Assembly: GCA_947374865.1 (NCBI GenBank)
Contig: CANCDR010000009.1
Location: 1 to 64,000 of the forward strand
DNA: 64,000 nucleotides
Reading direction: 5' to 3'
Source: Oxalobacteraceae bacterium
Lineage (GTDB): Bacteria > Pseudomonadota > Gammaproteobacteria > Burkholderiales > Burkholderiaceae_D
Part shown: positions 9,112 to 19,034 of the stretch, in pieces
How positions within the stretch are numbered: the first letter of the stretch is position 1
Layout: the number at the start of each line of letters is the position of its first letter
Made by a program: the position numbers and the translations under genes
The notes under the pieces: generated by a model
Database searches by the model: none
Told to the model about the DNA's origin: nothing
The model's input: the letters and a program-made list of their open reading frames with translations, nothing else

Positions 9112-9160
9112 CTGACAAGTTTGGGCAAACTTGCTATACTTGAGCAAATCGTTCGAGTAT
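9112..9160 (+). promoter_or_regulatory. isc operon promoter with type 1 IscR site
   Basis: The promoter has -35 CTGACA (9112-9117), a 17-base spacer and -10 TATACT (9135-9140). A 25-base interrupted palindrome at 9136-9160 begins ATACTTGAG and ends TTCGAGTAT. It matches the outer positions of the known type 1 IscR consensus and covers the -10 element and likely start site. [2Fe-2S]-IscR bound here would repress the operon, giving feedback on cluster supply. The match is by eye. Confidence 0.75.
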
Positions 9161-9210
9161 TCACTGTTTTGTCGAACGCCTTGTCCCAGCCATCTGAATG
9201 TGGAGCGTGT

Positions 9211-9684
9211 ATGCGTCTTACAACGAAGGGTCGTTTTGCCGTTACGGCAATGATTGATCTGGCTTTACGCCAGCACAATGGGCCAGTCACGCTGGCGGGG
9301 ATTAGCAAACGGCAGGAGATCTCCCTGTCCTACCTCGAACAGCTGTTTGGCAAGCTGCGCCGGCATGAAATTGTCGAGTCGGTCCGTGGTCCGGGTGGTG
9401 GTTACAATCTGGCCCGCAAGGCGGAAGACGTGACCGTGGCCGACATCATTATCGCCGTCGATGAGCCGCTCGATGCCACCCAATGCGGCGGCAAGGAAAA
9501 CTGCCATGGCGGGGAAAGTCCCAAGGGACACCGCTGCATGACACACGACTTATGGTCGACCCTGAACGCCAAGATGGTCGATTACCTTGATTCCGTATCG
9601 CTCAAGGACTTAGTCGATCAACAAAACAGTAAGCTTCATGAACAATCCGTGGTGGTTTTACACCGCCCATCTATCGCCATTTGA
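9211..9684 (+). CDS. iscR: Iron-sulfur cluster assembly regulator IscR
   Basis: A 157-residue Rrf2-family winged-helix regulator that holds a [2Fe-2S] cluster and represses the isc operon. The N-terminus 'MRLTTKGRFAVTAMIDLAL' is canonical, which fixes the start at ATG 9211 rather than an upstream in-frame TTG. The recognition helix region is 'ISLSYLEQLFGKL' and the wing is 'VRGPGGGYNLAR'. Cluster ligands are Cys92, Cys98, Cys109 and His112. The spacing C-x5-C-x10-C-x2-H has five more residues in the second gap than the E. coli protein. It is the first gene of the operon, with its operator at 9136-9160. Confidence 0.96.
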   Translation: MRLTTKGRFAVTAMIDLALRQHNGPVTLAGISKRQEISLSYLEQLFGKLRRHEIVESVRGPGGGYNLARKAEDVTVADIIIAVDEPLDATQCGGKENCHGGESPKGHRCMTHDLWSTLNAKMVDYLDSVSLKDLVDQQNSKLHEQSVVVLHRPSIAI

Positions 9685-9704
9685 ATCCATAGGACATTGA
9701 AACA

Positions 9705-10961
9705 ATGAACGCGCCCCAAGAGCAAGGCAAACTGATGGAACTCATCAAAGCGCCGCATTTCCCGATTTATATGGATTATTCCTCGACCACGCCGATCGAT
9801 CCGCGTGTGGCCGACAAAATGATCCCTTTTTTGCGCGAGCAATTCGGTAATCCCGCATCACGCAGTCACATGTACGGCTGGTCGGCTGAAGCCGCCGTCG
9901 AAGAAGCGCGCGGCCATGTTGCCGCTCTGGTGAATGCCGATCCGCGTGAAATCATCTGGACTTCCGGCGCCACGGAAAGCAATAACCTGGCAATCAAGGG
10001 CGCGGCTCAGTTTTACAAAACCAAAGGCAAGCACATCATCACGGTCAAGACCGAGCACAAGGCTGTGCTCGATACGGTGCGCGAACTCGAGCGTCAGGGT
10101 TTTGATGCAACGTATCTGCAGCCGCAAGATAATGGCTTGATCACCATCGAACAGCTGGCTGCCGCCATCCGCCCCGATACGATTCTGGTGTCCGTCATGC
10201 TGGTCAATAATGAAATCGGCGTGATTCAGCCGATCGACGAAATCGGTGAACTGTGCCGCGCCAAAGGCATCGTGTTCCACTGCGACGCTGCGCAAGCCAC
10301 CGGCAAAATGCACATCGACCTAGCAAAAACCAAGGTTGATCTGATGACCTTTACGGCGCACAAAACCTACGGCCCCAAAGGCATCGGCGCGCTGTATGTT
10401 CGCCGCAAACCGCGGATTCGTATCGAGCCGCAAATGCATGGCGGTGGTCACGAGCGCGGTATGCGTTCCGGTACTTTGCCAACCCATCAGATCGTCGGCA
10501 TGGGAGAAGCCTTCCGACTGGCCAAGGAAGAGATCGACAGCGAGCGGACCCGCATCATCGCCCTGCGTGATCGTCTGGCTAAAGGGCTCATGGAGATGGA
10601 AGAGGTCTATATCAATGGCGACATGGACCATCGCGTACCGCATAATCTCAACATGAGCTTTAATTATGTCGAAGGCGAATCGCTGATCATGGCGATCAAG
10701 GGTCTGGCTGTTTCGTCCGGTTCGGCTTGTACTTCAGCCAGTCTGGAACCTTCGTATGTATTGCGCGCCCTAGGTCGCAGCGATGAACTGGCGCACAGCT
10801 CGATCCGCTTTACCTTCGGCCGTTTTACGACCGTTGAAGAAGTCGACTTCACCATCAATCTGCTCAAAGAAAAAGTCAACAAGCTGCGCGAACTATCGCC
10901 GCTCTGGGACATGTACAAGGATGGCATCGACATTTCGACCATCCAATGGGCCGCACATTAA
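9705..10961 (+). CDS. iscS: Cysteine desulfurase IscS
   Basis: A PLP enzyme of 418 residues that converts cysteine to alanine and passes the persulfide sulfur to IscU, and to tRNA-thiolation and other acceptors. The PLP lysine is in '[11 protein letters not shown]' (about residue 220). The active-site cysteine is on the mobile loop '[15 protein letters not shown]' (about 342). The C-terminus '[20 protein letters not shown]' (20 residues) is the IscU-docking tail of true IscS. The protein carries about 15 extra N-terminal residues before '[12 protein letters not shown]' compared with E. coli. It lies 20 bases after iscR. Confidence 0.97.
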   Translation: MNAPQEQGKLMELIKAPHFPIYMDYSSTTPIDPRVADKMIPFLREQFGNPASRSHMYGWSAEAAVEEARGHVAALVNADPREIIWTSGATESNNLAIKGAAQFYKTKGKHIITVKTEHKAVLDTVRELERQGFDATYLQPQDNGLITIEQLAAAIRPDTILVSVMLVNNEIGVIQPIDEIGELCRAKGIVFHCDAAQATGKMHIDLAKTKVDLMTFTAHKTYGPKGIGALYVRRKPRIRIEPQMHGGGHERGMRSGTLPTHQIVGMGEAFRLAKEEIDSERTRIIALRDRLAKGLMEMEEVYINGDMDHRVPHNLNMSFNYVEGESLIMAIKGLAVSSGSACTSASLEPSYVLRALGRSDELAHSSIRFTFGRFTTVEEVDFTINLLKEKVNKLRELSPLWDMYKDGIDISTIQWAAH

Positions 10962-10988
10962 ACACACACGATATCAGGAGTAATTACC

Positions 10989-11387
10989 ATGGCATATTCA
11001 GACAAAGTACTCGATCATTACGAAAATCCACGCAACGTTGGCGCCTTTGAAAAGGGCGACGATTCGGTCGGCACCGGCATGGTCGGCGCGCCAGCTTGCG
11101 GCGACGTGATGAAGCTGCAGATTAAAGTCGGCGCAGATGGCCTGATCGAGGATGCTAAATTCAAGACTTACGGCTGCGGATCCGCCATTGCGTCGTCGTC
11201 GCTGGTGACGGAATGGGTCAAGGGTAAAACCCTCGACCAGGCACTGTCGATCAAGAACACCGCGATCGCCGAAGAATTAGCACTGCCACCGGTCAAGATC
11301 CATTGCTCGATCCTGGCTGAGGACGCGATCAAGGCGGCGGTACTGGATTACAAAACCAAGCATGGCCTTGAAACCAAGGCTGCTTGA
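10989..11387 (+). CDS. iscU: Iron-sulfur cluster scaffold IscU
   Basis: The 132-residue scaffold on which [2Fe-2S] clusters are built from IscS sulfur and iron. The three ligand cysteines are in '[13 protein letters not shown]', '[12 protein letters not shown]' and '[13 protein letters not shown]'; the last block carries the 'LPPVKIHC' segment recognised by HscA. The start ATG 10989 has AGGAG upstream. It is the third gene of the operon. Confidence 0.97.
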   Translation: MAYSDKVLDHYENPRNVGAFEKGDDSVGTGMVGAPACGDVMKLQIKVGADGLIEDAKFKTYGCGSAIASSSLVTEWVKGKTLDQALSIKNTAIAEELALPPVKIHCSILAEDAIKAAVLDYKTKHGLETKAA

Positions 11388-11401
11388 ATCAAGGTGCGCA
11401 T

Positions 11402-11722
11402 ATGATTACATTGACTGAAAAAGCTGCCAAACACGTCAGCCGTTATCTGGAACGTCGCGGCAAGGGGATCGGCCTGCGCTTTGGCGTACGGACCACCGGC
11501 TGTTCCGGCATGGCCTATAAACTCGAATACGTTGATAACGGCGAGGCCGAAGATCAGGTGTTCGAATCGCATGGCGTAAAGGTATTCGTCGATGCGAAAA
11601 GTCTGCCTTATATCGACGGTACAGAACTGGATTTTGCTCGTGAAGGTTTGAACGAGGGCTTCAAGTTCCGTAATCCGAATATGAAAGACGAATGCGGCTG
11701 CGGCGAGAGCTTCCGTATTTGA
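11402..11722 (+). CDS. iscA: Iron-sulfur cluster assembly protein IscA
   Basis: An A-type carrier of 106 residues that accepts clusters or iron for delivery to apo-proteins, especially [4Fe-4S] targets. The start '[12 protein letters not shown]' and the three conserved cysteines in '[15 protein letters not shown]' and C-terminal 'DECGCGESF' are typical. ATG 11402 has AAGG 7 bases upstream, preferred over a TTG at 11384 that would overlap iscU. An intrinsic terminator follows 20 bases after its stop. Confidence 0.96.
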   Translation: MITLTEKAAKHVSRYLERRGKGIGLRFGVRTTGCSGMAYKLEYVDNGEAEDQVFESHGVKVFVDAKSLPYIDGTELDFAREGLNEGFKFRNPNMKDECGCGESFRI

Positions 11723-11742
11723 GTCGCGACGCCATTTGAACT

Positions 11743-11774
11743 AAAGCCTGCCGACCTTGAGCGGGCTTTTTCTT
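11743..11774 (+). terminator. Intrinsic terminator between iscA and hscB
   Basis: A 9-bp stem (AAAGCCTGC / GCGGGCTTT, one T-G pair) with a 9-base loop runs straight into TTCTT. The T-rich tail ends 7 bases before the hscB start codon. Partial termination here would make less hscB-hscA-fdx than iscRSUA mRNA. Confidence 0.72.
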
Positions 11775-11781
11775 GACCACC

Positions 11782-12297
11782 ATGCAGAATCACTTCGAAC
11801 TTTTTCAGTTGCCCCGCCGTTTTGCGATCGACATGCAGGCGCTTAACAGTGCCTACCATGAAGTGCAGGGACGGGTGCATCCAGATAAGTTCGTCAACGC
11901 TATCGATGCCGAAAAACGTGTCGCCATGCAGTGGGCCACGCGGGCCAACGAGGCGTATCAGATCCTCAAAAGCCCTTTGAAACGCGCGACCTATTTGTGT
12001 GAGCTGCAGGGCGTCGATTTGCAGGTCGAATCCAACACGGCCATGCCGGCCGCATTTCTGATGCAGCAAATGGCCTGGCGTGAAGCGCTCGATGATGCGC
12101 GGGATGCACGCCAAATCGAGGCCTTGGCACAGATCGATACGGATCTGCGCGCCGTGCGGGCCGAAGAATTAGCCCACATTGAAGCCTGTCTGGATGCAGA
12201 CGATTACAATGGCGCCGGACAAGCCGTGCGCAAGCTTATGTTCGTTGAAAAATTTGGCGAAGAAGTTGGTCGCGCGTTTGACGCGCTGACGGAATAA
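11782..12297 (+). CDS. hscB: Fe-S assembly co-chaperone HscB
   Basis: A 171-residue J-domain protein that delivers IscU to HscA and stimulates its ATPase. The J-domain begins 'MQNHFELFQLP' with the HPD tripeptide at residues 33-35. The C-terminal three-helix bundle that binds IscU fills residues 85-171. ATG 11782 gives the usual N-terminus; an in-frame TTG at 11773 lies inside the terminator hairpin tail. No Shine-Dalgarno sequence is visible, and the terminator at 11743-11774 stands immediately upstream. Confidence 0.94.
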   Translation: MQNHFELFQLPRRFAIDMQALNSAYHEVQGRVHPDKFVNAIDAEKRVAMQWATRANEAYQILKSPLKRATYLCELQGVDLQVESNTAMPAAFLMQQMAWREALDDARDARQIEALAQIDTDLRAVRAEELAHIEACLDADDYNGAGQAVRKLMFVEKFGEEVGRAFDALTE

Positions 12298-12312
12298 ATT
12301 ACAAAGATAACT

Positions 12313-14178
12313 ATGGCACTTCTGCAGATTTCCGAGCCCGGCATGTCGACCGCGCCGCACCAGCACCGTCTTGCCGTTGGTATTGATCTGGGCACCACCA
12401 ACTCTCTGGTCGCGACCGTCCGACACAGCATTCCCGAAGTCCTGACCGATGAAGATGGCCATGCTTTGCTGCCTTCTATCGTGCGCTATCTGCCGAATGG
12501 CCACGCACACATTGGTTACAAGGCGCAGGCCGAGCAAACGACTGATCCAAAAAATACGATTTTGTCGGTCAAGCGTTTCATGGGTCGCGGCCTCAAAGAC
12601 ATCGCCTACGCCGAAAATCTGCCTTACGATTTTATCGATGCCCCCGGCATGGTGCAGATTAAAACGGTCGCCGGCCTGAAGAGTCCGGTCGAAATTTCCG
12701 CGCAAATTTTAGCCACCTTGCGCCAGCAGGCCGAAGACGCGTTGGGCGATGATTTAGTCGGCGCAGTGATCACGGTGCCGGCCTACTTTGATGATGCACA
12801 ACGCCAGGCCACCAAGGACGCCGCCAAGCTGGCCGGATTGAATGTGCTGCGTCTGTTAAACGAACCGACTGCGGCGGCGATTGCCTATGGTCTTGATAAC
12901 GGTTCGGAAGGGGTGTATGCGGTCTATGATCTGGGCGGCGGCACCTTCGATATCTCGATTCTCAAATTGACCAAGGGCGTATTTGAAGTGCTCTCTACCG
13001 GCGGCGATTCGGCGCTCGGCGGTGACGACTTTGATCATCGCTTATTTTGCTGGGTGATTGAACAGGCCAAGCTGGCGCCCCTGTCCGATGAAGATACCCG
13101 CGTCTTGCTGGTCAAGGCGCGCGAAGCCAAGGAACTGCTGTCGACCAAAGCGCAGACCACGATCGATGCCTTGCTTGGCAGCGGCGAACGGGTGCATGTC
13201 ACGGTCAGTGCAGAAAATTTTTTCCAGATCACCCAGCACTTGGTCAGCAAGACCATCACACCAAGCCGCAAGGCCTTGCGTGACGCTGGACTGTCGGTCG
13301 ATGATATCGACGGCGTGGTGTTAGTCGGTGGCGCGACCCGCATGCCGCATATTCGCAAGGCCGTCGGCGAATTTTTCGAGTCGACGCCCTTGGCAAATAT
13401 CGACCCCGACAAAGTGGTCGCCTTGGGCGCCGCGATCCAGGCCAATCTGCTGGCCGGTAACCGGGCCGCCGGTGAAGACTGGCTGCTGCTGGACGTGATT
13501 CCGCTTTCCCTGGGTATTGAAACCATGGGCGGGCTGGCAGAAAAAGTCATTCCCCGTAATTCGACCATTCCTTGCGCGCGTGCGCAGGAATTCACCACTT
13601 TCAAGGATGGGCAGACGGCCTTAGCGGTGCACATCGTGCAAGGTGAACGAGAACTGGTGAGCGACTGTCGTTCCTTGGCGCGCTTTGAGCTGCGCGGCAT
13701 TCCGCCCATGGCTGCCGGTGCAGCGCGCATTCGCGTGACTTATCAGGTGGATGCCGACGGCTTGCTGTCGGTGTCAGCGCGCGAGCTGCGTTCCGGCGTG
13801 GAGGCGGCGATCAGCGTCAAGCCTTCGTATGGTCTGGCGGACGAAGACGTGGCCCGTATGCTGCAGGATTCGCTCAAGACTGCTGATAGCGACATGCTTA
13901 TGCGTGCCCTGCGTGAAGAACAGGTCGAGGCCGAACGGATTCTGCTGGCCACACAGGCAGCCCTGGAGTCGGACAGTGTTCTGCTGTCAGCCGACGAACT
14001 TGCCGCTGTCGAAGCACAGATGGCGGCACTGCGCCTAACTGCGCAGGCCGATGACCATCAAAAGATCAAAGATGCGGTCGAAGCCCTAGCCCGAGGAACA
14101 GAAGAATTTGCTGCGCGGCGTATGGACCGAAGCGTACGCATGGCACTGACCGGCAAATCGCTCGACCAAATTGTTTAA
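12313..14178 (+). CDS. hscA: Fe-S assembly chaperone HscA
   Basis: A specialised Hsp70 of 621 residues that drives cluster transfer from IscU. The N-terminal '[10 protein letters not shown]' is the same as in E. coli HscA and fixes the start. ATPase motifs include '[14 protein letters not shown]', '[14 protein letters not shown]', '[13 protein letters not shown]' and '[16 protein letters not shown]'. The substrate-binding domain starts near residue 385 ('[14 protein letters not shown]'). It lies 15 bases after hscB. Confidence 0.97.
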   Translation: MALLQISEPGMSTAPHQHRLAVGIDLGTTNSLVATVRHSIPEVLTDEDGHALLPSIVRYLPNGHAHIGYKAQAEQTTDPKNTILSVKRFMGRGLKDIAYAENLPYDFIDAPGMVQIKTVAGLKSPVEISAQILATLRQQAEDALGDDLVGAVITVPAYFDDAQRQATKDAAKLAGLNVLRLLNEPTAAAIAYGLDNGSEGVYAVYDLGGGTFDISILKLTKGVFEVLSTGGDSALGGDDFDHRLFCWVIEQAKLAPLSDEDTRVLLVKAREAKELLSTKAQTTIDALLGSGERVHVTVSAENFFQITQHLVSKTITPSRKALRDAGLSVDDIDGVVLVGGATRMPHIRKAVGEFFESTPLANIDPDKVVALGAAIQANLLAGNRAAGEDWLLLDVIPLSLGIETMGGLAEKVIPRNSTIPCARAQEFTTFKDGQTALAVHIVQGERELVSDCRSLARFELRGIPPMAAGAARIRVTYQVDADGLLSVSARELRSGVEAAISVKPSYGLADEDVARMLQDSLKTADSDMLMRALREEQVEAERILLATQAALESDSVLLSADELAAVEAQMAALRLTAQADDHQKIKDAVEALARGTEEFAARRMDRSVRMALTGKSLDQIV

Positions 14179-14208
14179 TTTAGCCAGATTGAAATCCTAA
14201 GGAAATTC

Positions 14209-14547
14209 ATGCCGCAAATCGTTGTACTGCCTCATCCTGTTTTGTGTCCCGAAGGCGCTGTGATTGACGCGCCGGGCGGACAAACCCTGTGCGACGCACT
14301 GCTTGAAAGTGACGTCGAGATTGAACACGCCTGCGAGAAATCCTGCGCCTGCACGACCTGTCACGTGGTGATTCGCGAAGGCTTTGCCTCACTGGCCGAC
14401 GCCAACGAGACAGAAGAAGATCTGCTCGACAAAGCCTGGGGCTTGGAAGCGCAGTCACGTCTGTCTTGTCAGGTCGTGCTAGGCGATACGGATCTGGTCA
14501 TCGAGATACCGAAGTACACGATTAACCACGCCAGCGAGCATCATTAA
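14209..14547 (+). CDS. fdx: [2Fe-2S] ferredoxin of the Isc system
   Basis: A 112-residue adrenodoxin-type ferredoxin that supplies electrons to cluster assembly. The cluster ligands are three cysteines in '[13 protein letters not shown]' plus a fourth in '[14 protein letters not shown]'. It is the last gene of this isc operon. No iscX gene follows; instead the stop codon overlaps the convergent lysS stop by four bases. Confidence 0.96.
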   Translation: MPQIVVLPHPVLCPEGAVIDAPGGQTLCDALLESDVEIEHACEKSCACTTCHVVIREGFASLADANETEEDLLDKAWGLEAQSRLSCQVVLGDTDLVIEIPKYTINHASEHH

Positions 14548-16070
14548 TCTTCGCGGCGTAAATGCGGAAATAAAATCACATCGCGGATATTCGGTGAATC
14601 GGTAATCAGCATGATCAGCCGATCGATACCGATGCCGCAGCCGCCGGTCGGTGGCAGACCGTATTCCAGCGCGCGGATATAGTCGGCGTCGTAATACATG
14701 GCTTCTTCATCGCCGGCATCTTTGGCGGCGACTTGCGCGTGAAAGCGGGCGGCCTGATCTTCGGCGTCATTCAACTCCGAAAAGCCATTGGCAATTTCAC
14801 GTCCGGTCATGAAGAGCTCGAAACGTTCGGTAATGCCGGGTACCGTATCAGATGCGCGTGCCAGCGGTGATACTTCGACCGGATAATCGATGATGTAAGT
14901 CGGTTCCCACAATTGCGCTTCAGCGGTTTCTTCAAACAATGCCAGCTGCATGGCGCCCAGGCCAGCGGTGGCAAACGGCTTGACGCCAAATTTGCGCAGC
15001 TCGGCTTTGAGGAACTCGGCGTCATGCAGTTGATCGTTGGTGTAGTGCGGGGCGTATTTGTTGATCGCGCCGACGATGGTCAGGCGCTGGAAGGATTTTG
15101 ACAAATCCAGTTCGCGGCCCTGATACGTCAATACGGCCGTGCCATGCGCATCGACCGCGGCCTTGCGAATCACCGCCTCGGTGAAATCCATCAGCCACTG
15201 GTAATCGACATACGCGGCGTAAAATTCCATCATCGTGAATTCCGGATTATGCCGTGGCGACACGCCTTCATTACGGAAGTTACGATTGATTTCAAACACC
15301 CGATCAAAGCCGCCGACTACCAGCCGCTTCAAATACAGTTCCGGTGCGATGCGCATGAACATCTGCATGTCGAGTGCATTGTGATGCGTGATAAAAGGCT
15401 TGGCTGCCGCACCGCCAGGAATGGTGTGCAGCATCGGTGTTTCGACTTCCATGAACTCGTGTTCGGCCATGAAATGTCGGATCGAGCTGACCGCTGCCGT
15501 GCGCGCCTTGAAGGTGCGGCGGGTTTCTTCATTCATGATCAAGTCGACATAGCGCTGCCGATATTTGGTTTCCTGATCCGACAGGCCATGAAATTTATCC
15601 GGCAGCGGACGCAGTGATTTGGTCAGCAGGCGTAAGTGACTGACCCGAATCGACAGCTCGCCGGTCTTGGTGCGGAACAGGGTGCCCTCGGCGCCGAGGA
15701 TATCGCCCAGATCGAAATGTTTGAAGGCCTCGAAACTCTCTGCGCCGGTTAGTTCCGTGGTGATATAGAGCTGAATGCGGCCATCGGCGCGCGCGCCGGA
15801 AGCATCCTGAATGGTGGCAAATGCGGCCTTGCCCATACCGCGTTTTAACATCATCCGACCCGCCACAACGACCGATACATGCTGTTCTTCGAGGGCTTCG
15901 CGTTCCATCTCACCATAGGTGATTTGCAGATCAGCCGCCTTATGTTGAGGGCGAAAATCATTCGGAAAGGCGATCCCTTTGGCGCGAATGGTAGCCAGTT
16001 TGGCGCGCCGTTCGGCGATGATGCTGTGTTCGTCTTGTGCGGGTTCGGCGGATAAGGGTTCGGTCGTCAT
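14544..16070 (-). CDS. lysS: Lysyl-tRNA synthetase, class II
   Basis: A 508-residue class II aminoacyl-tRNA synthetase charging tRNA-Lys. An N-terminal OB-fold anticodon-binding domain covers about residues 60-165. The catalytic core shows motif 2 '[15 protein letters not shown]' and motif 3 '[15 protein letters not shown]' near the C-terminus. It lies about 50 bases beyond the prfB stop on the same strand, an order shared with the Xanthomonas rpf region. It is convergent with fdx, the two stops overlapping by four bases. Confidence 0.98.
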   Translation of the reverse strand: MTTEPLSAEPAQDEHSIIAERRAKLATIRAKGIAFPNDFRPQHKAADLQITYGEMEREALEEQHVSVVVAGRMMLKRGMGKAAFATIQDASGARADGRIQLYITTELTGAESFEAFKHFDLGDILGAEGTLFRTKTGELSIRVSHLRLLTKSLRPLPDKFHGLSDQETKYRQRYVDLIMNEETRRTFKARTAAVSSIRHFMAEHEFMEVETPMLHTIPGGAAAKPFITHHNALDMQMFMRIAPELYLKRLVVGGFDRVFEINRNFRNEGVSPRHNPEFTMMEFYAAYVDYQWLMDFTEAVIRKAAVDAHGTAVLTYQGRELDLSKSFQRLTIVGAINKYAPHYTNDQLHDAEFLKAELRKFGVKPFATAGLGAMQLALFEETAEAQLWEPTYIIDYPVEVSPLARASDTVPGITERFELFMTGREIANGFSELNDAEDQAARFHAQVAAKDAGDEEAMYYDADYIRALEYGLPPTGGCGIGIDRLIMLITDSPNIRDVILFPHLRRED

Positions 16071-16120
16071 GGGGCAGATTTTATAATGGTGAGGATCAAA
16101 TGGGCGCTGGGGTCAAAGAC

Positions 16121-17225
16121 CTAGACGCCTTGCTTGAGTGAGGCGGCGATGAATTCATCCAGGTCGCCATCCAGAACGGCCTTGGTATTGCCCGTCTCGA
16201 AATTGGTGCGTAAATCCTTGATGCGTGACTGGTCGAGCACGTAAGAACGAATCTGATGGCCCCAGCCGATATCGGTCTTGGTATCTTCCAGATTCTGCTG
16301 CGCGCTCATGCGGTTACGCAGTTCCAGTTCATATAAACGCGACTTGAGCATTTCCCATGCCTCGGCGCGATTACGGTGCTGACTGCGATCGTTCTGGCAC
16401 TGCACGACGATCCCCGATGGTCCGTGCGTGAGCCGCACTGCCGAGTCAGTCTTGTTGATGTGCTGACCACCGGCACCGGAGGCGCGGTAGGTATCGACCC
16501 GCACGTCGGCCGGATTGACGTCGATCTCGATCGAATCATCGACTTCCGGATACACAAACAGGCTCGAAAACGAGGTATGCCGACCATTGGCGGAATCAAA
16601 TGGCGATTTGCGCACCAGACGGTGGACCCCAGTTTCGCTGCGCAGGTAGCCATAGGCGTAGTCGCCTTCGACCTTGATGGTCGCAGTTTTGAGGCCGGCC
16701 ACTTCACCGTCGGATTGTTCAAGAATTTCAGTCTTGAAGCCTTTGCGTTCGCAGTAGCGCAGATACTGACGCATGAGCATCGAGGCCCAGTCCTGCGCTT
16801 CGGTACCGCCGGCACCGGCCTGAATATCGATGAAACAGTTATTCGGATCCATGGGATTACTGAACATGCGGCGAAACTCCATGCCCTCGACTTGCTTGCG
16901 CAATTCGTGGACATCCATTTCGATGGCGATCAGGGTATCTTCGTCCTGCTCTTCGCGGGCCATGTCGAACAGGTCGCGCGCATCGCCCAAGGCCGCGTTG
17001 ATCGCGGTGAGGGAATGGACGATCGATTCTAGGGATTTTTTTTCCTTGCCCAGATCCTGCGCACGTTTCTGGTCGTTCCAGACGGTGGGGTCTTCTAACT
17101 CACCGTTGACTTGTTCTAGCTTCTCTGACTTTTGATCGAAGTCAAAGATACCTCCGAAGTTCAGCTTCGCGGGCGGTCAAATCGGCGAGTAGTGCGGCAA
17201 GGGCGTTAAGACGTTCGGCTTCCAT
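16121..17225 (-). CDS. prfB: Peptide chain release factor 2, with programmed +1 frameshift
   Basis: RF2 recognises UGA and UAA stop codons and triggers peptide release. The gene is in two frames. A 27-codon opening segment starts at ATG 17225 (MEAERLNAL...) and ends at an in-frame TGA (17144-17142). The remaining 340 codons continue from GAC at 17143 in the +1 frame to 16121, giving 367 residues in all. The core contains the GGQ catalytic motif ('[15 protein letters not shown]') and the SPF stop-recognition tripeptide ('[14 protein letters not shown]'). The frameshift is the standard autoregulation, not damage. recJ lies upstream on the same strand. Confidence 0.97.
17141..17156 (-). promoter_or_regulatory. 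prfB programmed frameshift site
   Basis: On the minus strand the site reads CGGAGGTATCTTTGAC. It contains a Shine-Dalgarno-like GGAGG, the slippery CTT codon, the in-frame TGA and the following C. This is the classical RF2 site at which low RF2 lets the ribosome shift +1 and complete the protein. Confidence 0.95.
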
Positions 17226-17297
17226 GATAAATTCTTTTGCAATAAAACCGACCATTATACGCGAGCAGCGCTAAGGCCGATGCGCTATACGCTGCAC

Positions 17298-18992
17298 TTA
17301 GAGCGCCTCAGCATGCTCAACCAGCAATTGCACTTTCGATACCCCGTTATATTCATTGATATCGAGCCGGAACGCGACGCGGGCGCGGTCGGGTAGGCCT
17401 TCGGGGTGGCCGAACCAGATGGCGTCGTAGCGCTGGCCGTTTTTTTCCAGCTGCAGCTTGAGATGCTTTTCTTTTAAGATGCGCTGACTCATGACGCGAA
17501 ATTCGTCGCAGAAAATGGGCGCGGCAAAGCCCTGGCCCCAGACTTGGTCTTCAAGCTGCACGATAAATTGGATGCTGAAGTAGCCGTCTTCGAGGATGCC
17601 ATCGGTCTCGACCACACGTTCAAGCTGCGCGCCGGATAGCCAGCTGCGGCCAACAGTTTCAAATGCCGCGACGAAGGCGGGCAAGGCTTCGGCGCGCATG
17701 CTCAGGCCGGCGGCCATCGCGTGACCGCCAAATTTATCGATCAAACCGGGGGCGCGTTTGGATACCAGATCCAGGGCATCCCGCAAATGAAAGCCGGGAA
17801 TCGAGCGTCCAGAACCTTTGATCATGCCCGGGTCGCCCGGTGCAAAGGTGATCGTCGGGCGGTAGAATTTATCTTTCAGGCGCGAGGCGACGATGCCGAT
17901 CACGCCCTGATGCCAGTCGGCGTCAAAGACAGCAATGGTGCTGCTGTCACTGGGTTGAAAATTTTCCAGCAATATGAGCGCGGCGTTCTGCATGGTCGAT
18001 TCGATGTCGCGCCGTTCGCGGTTCATGCCATCGAGCTGCTGGGCGATGGCCCAGGCACGGCCTTCGTCGTCGGTAGTCAGGCATTCGATACCGAGGCGCA
18101 TGTCCGACAGGCGGCCGGCCGCATTAAGTCGTGGACCTAGACCAAAGCCCAGATCAAACGGTGTGGCGCGACGAGCTTCACGAGCTGCGACGCGGAACAA
18201 AGCAGCCACGCCGACCTGCATGCGACCGGCGCGCATGCGCTTTAAACCCTGTGCGACCAGAATACGGTTATTCGCATCCAGCTTGACCACATCGGCGACC
18301 GTCCCCAGGGCGACCAGATCGAGCAGGGTGTCGAGCCGGGGCTGGCTTTGGGCGTCGAACAAACCGCGCTGGCGCTGCTCGGCACGGATCGCCAGCAGGA
18401 CGTAAAACATGACGCCCACGCCGGCCAGATTTTTGCTCTGGAATTCGCAGTTAGGTTGATTCGGATTGACGATCACGCGTGCGGCCGGTAATGAGTCAGC
18501 CGGCAGATGATGGTCGGTGACGATGACGTCAATGCCGCGCCGATTTGCTTCGGCCACGCCATCAATGCTGGCAATGCCGTTATCGACGGTGATGATGATG
18601 TCGGGCGCGGTTTCTTTTTGTGTGAGGGCGACGATTTCTGGCGTGAGACCGTAGCCGTATTCAAAGCGATTCGGCACGATGAAATCAACCTGCGCGCCCA
18701 GCATGCGCAAGCCGCGTAAGCCGACCGCGCAGGCGGTGGCGCCATCGCAGTCATAGTCGGCCACGATGACTAATTTTTTGCGCGCCGCGATGGCATCGGC
18801 TAAAAACACGGCTGCGTCTTGCATGTGCAGCAGACCGGAGGGCGGCAGCAAGGCGCTTAAATCGCTGGATAATTCCTTGATGTCGCTCAGGCCGCGCGCA
18901 CTGTAAAGGCGCGCCAATACCGGATGAACGCCTTGTTGTCGCAGCATTTCTGATGTGCGAAACGGGGTAGGTCGGGTCGTTATGCGGGTCAT
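17298..18992 (-). CDS. recJ: Single-stranded-DNA exonuclease RecJ
   Basis: A 564-residue 5'-to-3' ssDNA exonuclease of the DHH phosphoesterase family, acting in RecF recombination, base excision and mismatch repair. Metal-binding motifs are visible: 'VIVADYDCDGATA' (motif I), 'DIIITVDNGIAS' and 'VIVTDHHLPADSL' (DHH). The DHHA1 domain follows with 'GLGPRLNAAGRL' and 'KFGGHAMAAGLSM'. The C-terminal OB-fold region carries 'FGHPEGLPDRARVAF'. The gene begins near the stop of the next upstream minus gene (43 bases), so it is probably co-transcribed with the rpfE-like gene. Confidence 0.97.
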   Translation of the reverse strand: MTRITTRPTPFRTSEMLRQQGVHPVLARLYSARGLSDIKELSSDLSALLPPSGLLHMQDAAVFLADAIAARKKLVIVADYDCDGATACAVGLRGLRMLGAQVDFIVPNRFEYGYGLTPEIVALTQKETAPDIIITVDNGIASIDGVAEANRRGIDVIVTDHHLPADSLPAARVIVNPNQPNCEFQSKNLAGVGVMFYVLLAIRAEQRQRGLFDAQSQPRLDTLLDLVALGTVADVVKLDANNRILVAQGLKRMRAGRMQVGVAALFRVAAREARRATPFDLGFGLGPRLNAAGRLSDMRLGIECLTTDDEGRAWAIAQQLDGMNRERRDIESTMQNAALILLENFQPSDSSTIAVFDADWHQGVIGIVASRLKDKFYRPTITFAPGDPGMIKGSGRSIPGFHLRDALDLVSKRAPGLIDKFGGHAMAAGLSMRAEALPAFVAAFETVGRSWLSGAQLERVVETDGILEDGYFSIQFIVQLEDQVWGQGFAAPIFCDEFRVMSQRILKEKHLKLQLEKNGQRYDAIWFGHPEGLPDRARVAFRLDINEYNGVSKVQLLVEHAEAL

Positions 18993-19034
18993 GTGAGGTT
19001 CATAGGTGTTAGCGTGTTGTAGGCGTTGTAGGCG

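Noticed and set aside
16121-16990. prfB as a truncated gene starting at 16990
   Set aside because: The missing N-terminus is present in the adjacent frame and joined by a canonical RF2 frameshift site at 17141-17156.
16376-17032. 218-codon frame opposite prfB
   Set aside because: Antisense shadow of prfB; the sense frame carries all RF2 motifs.
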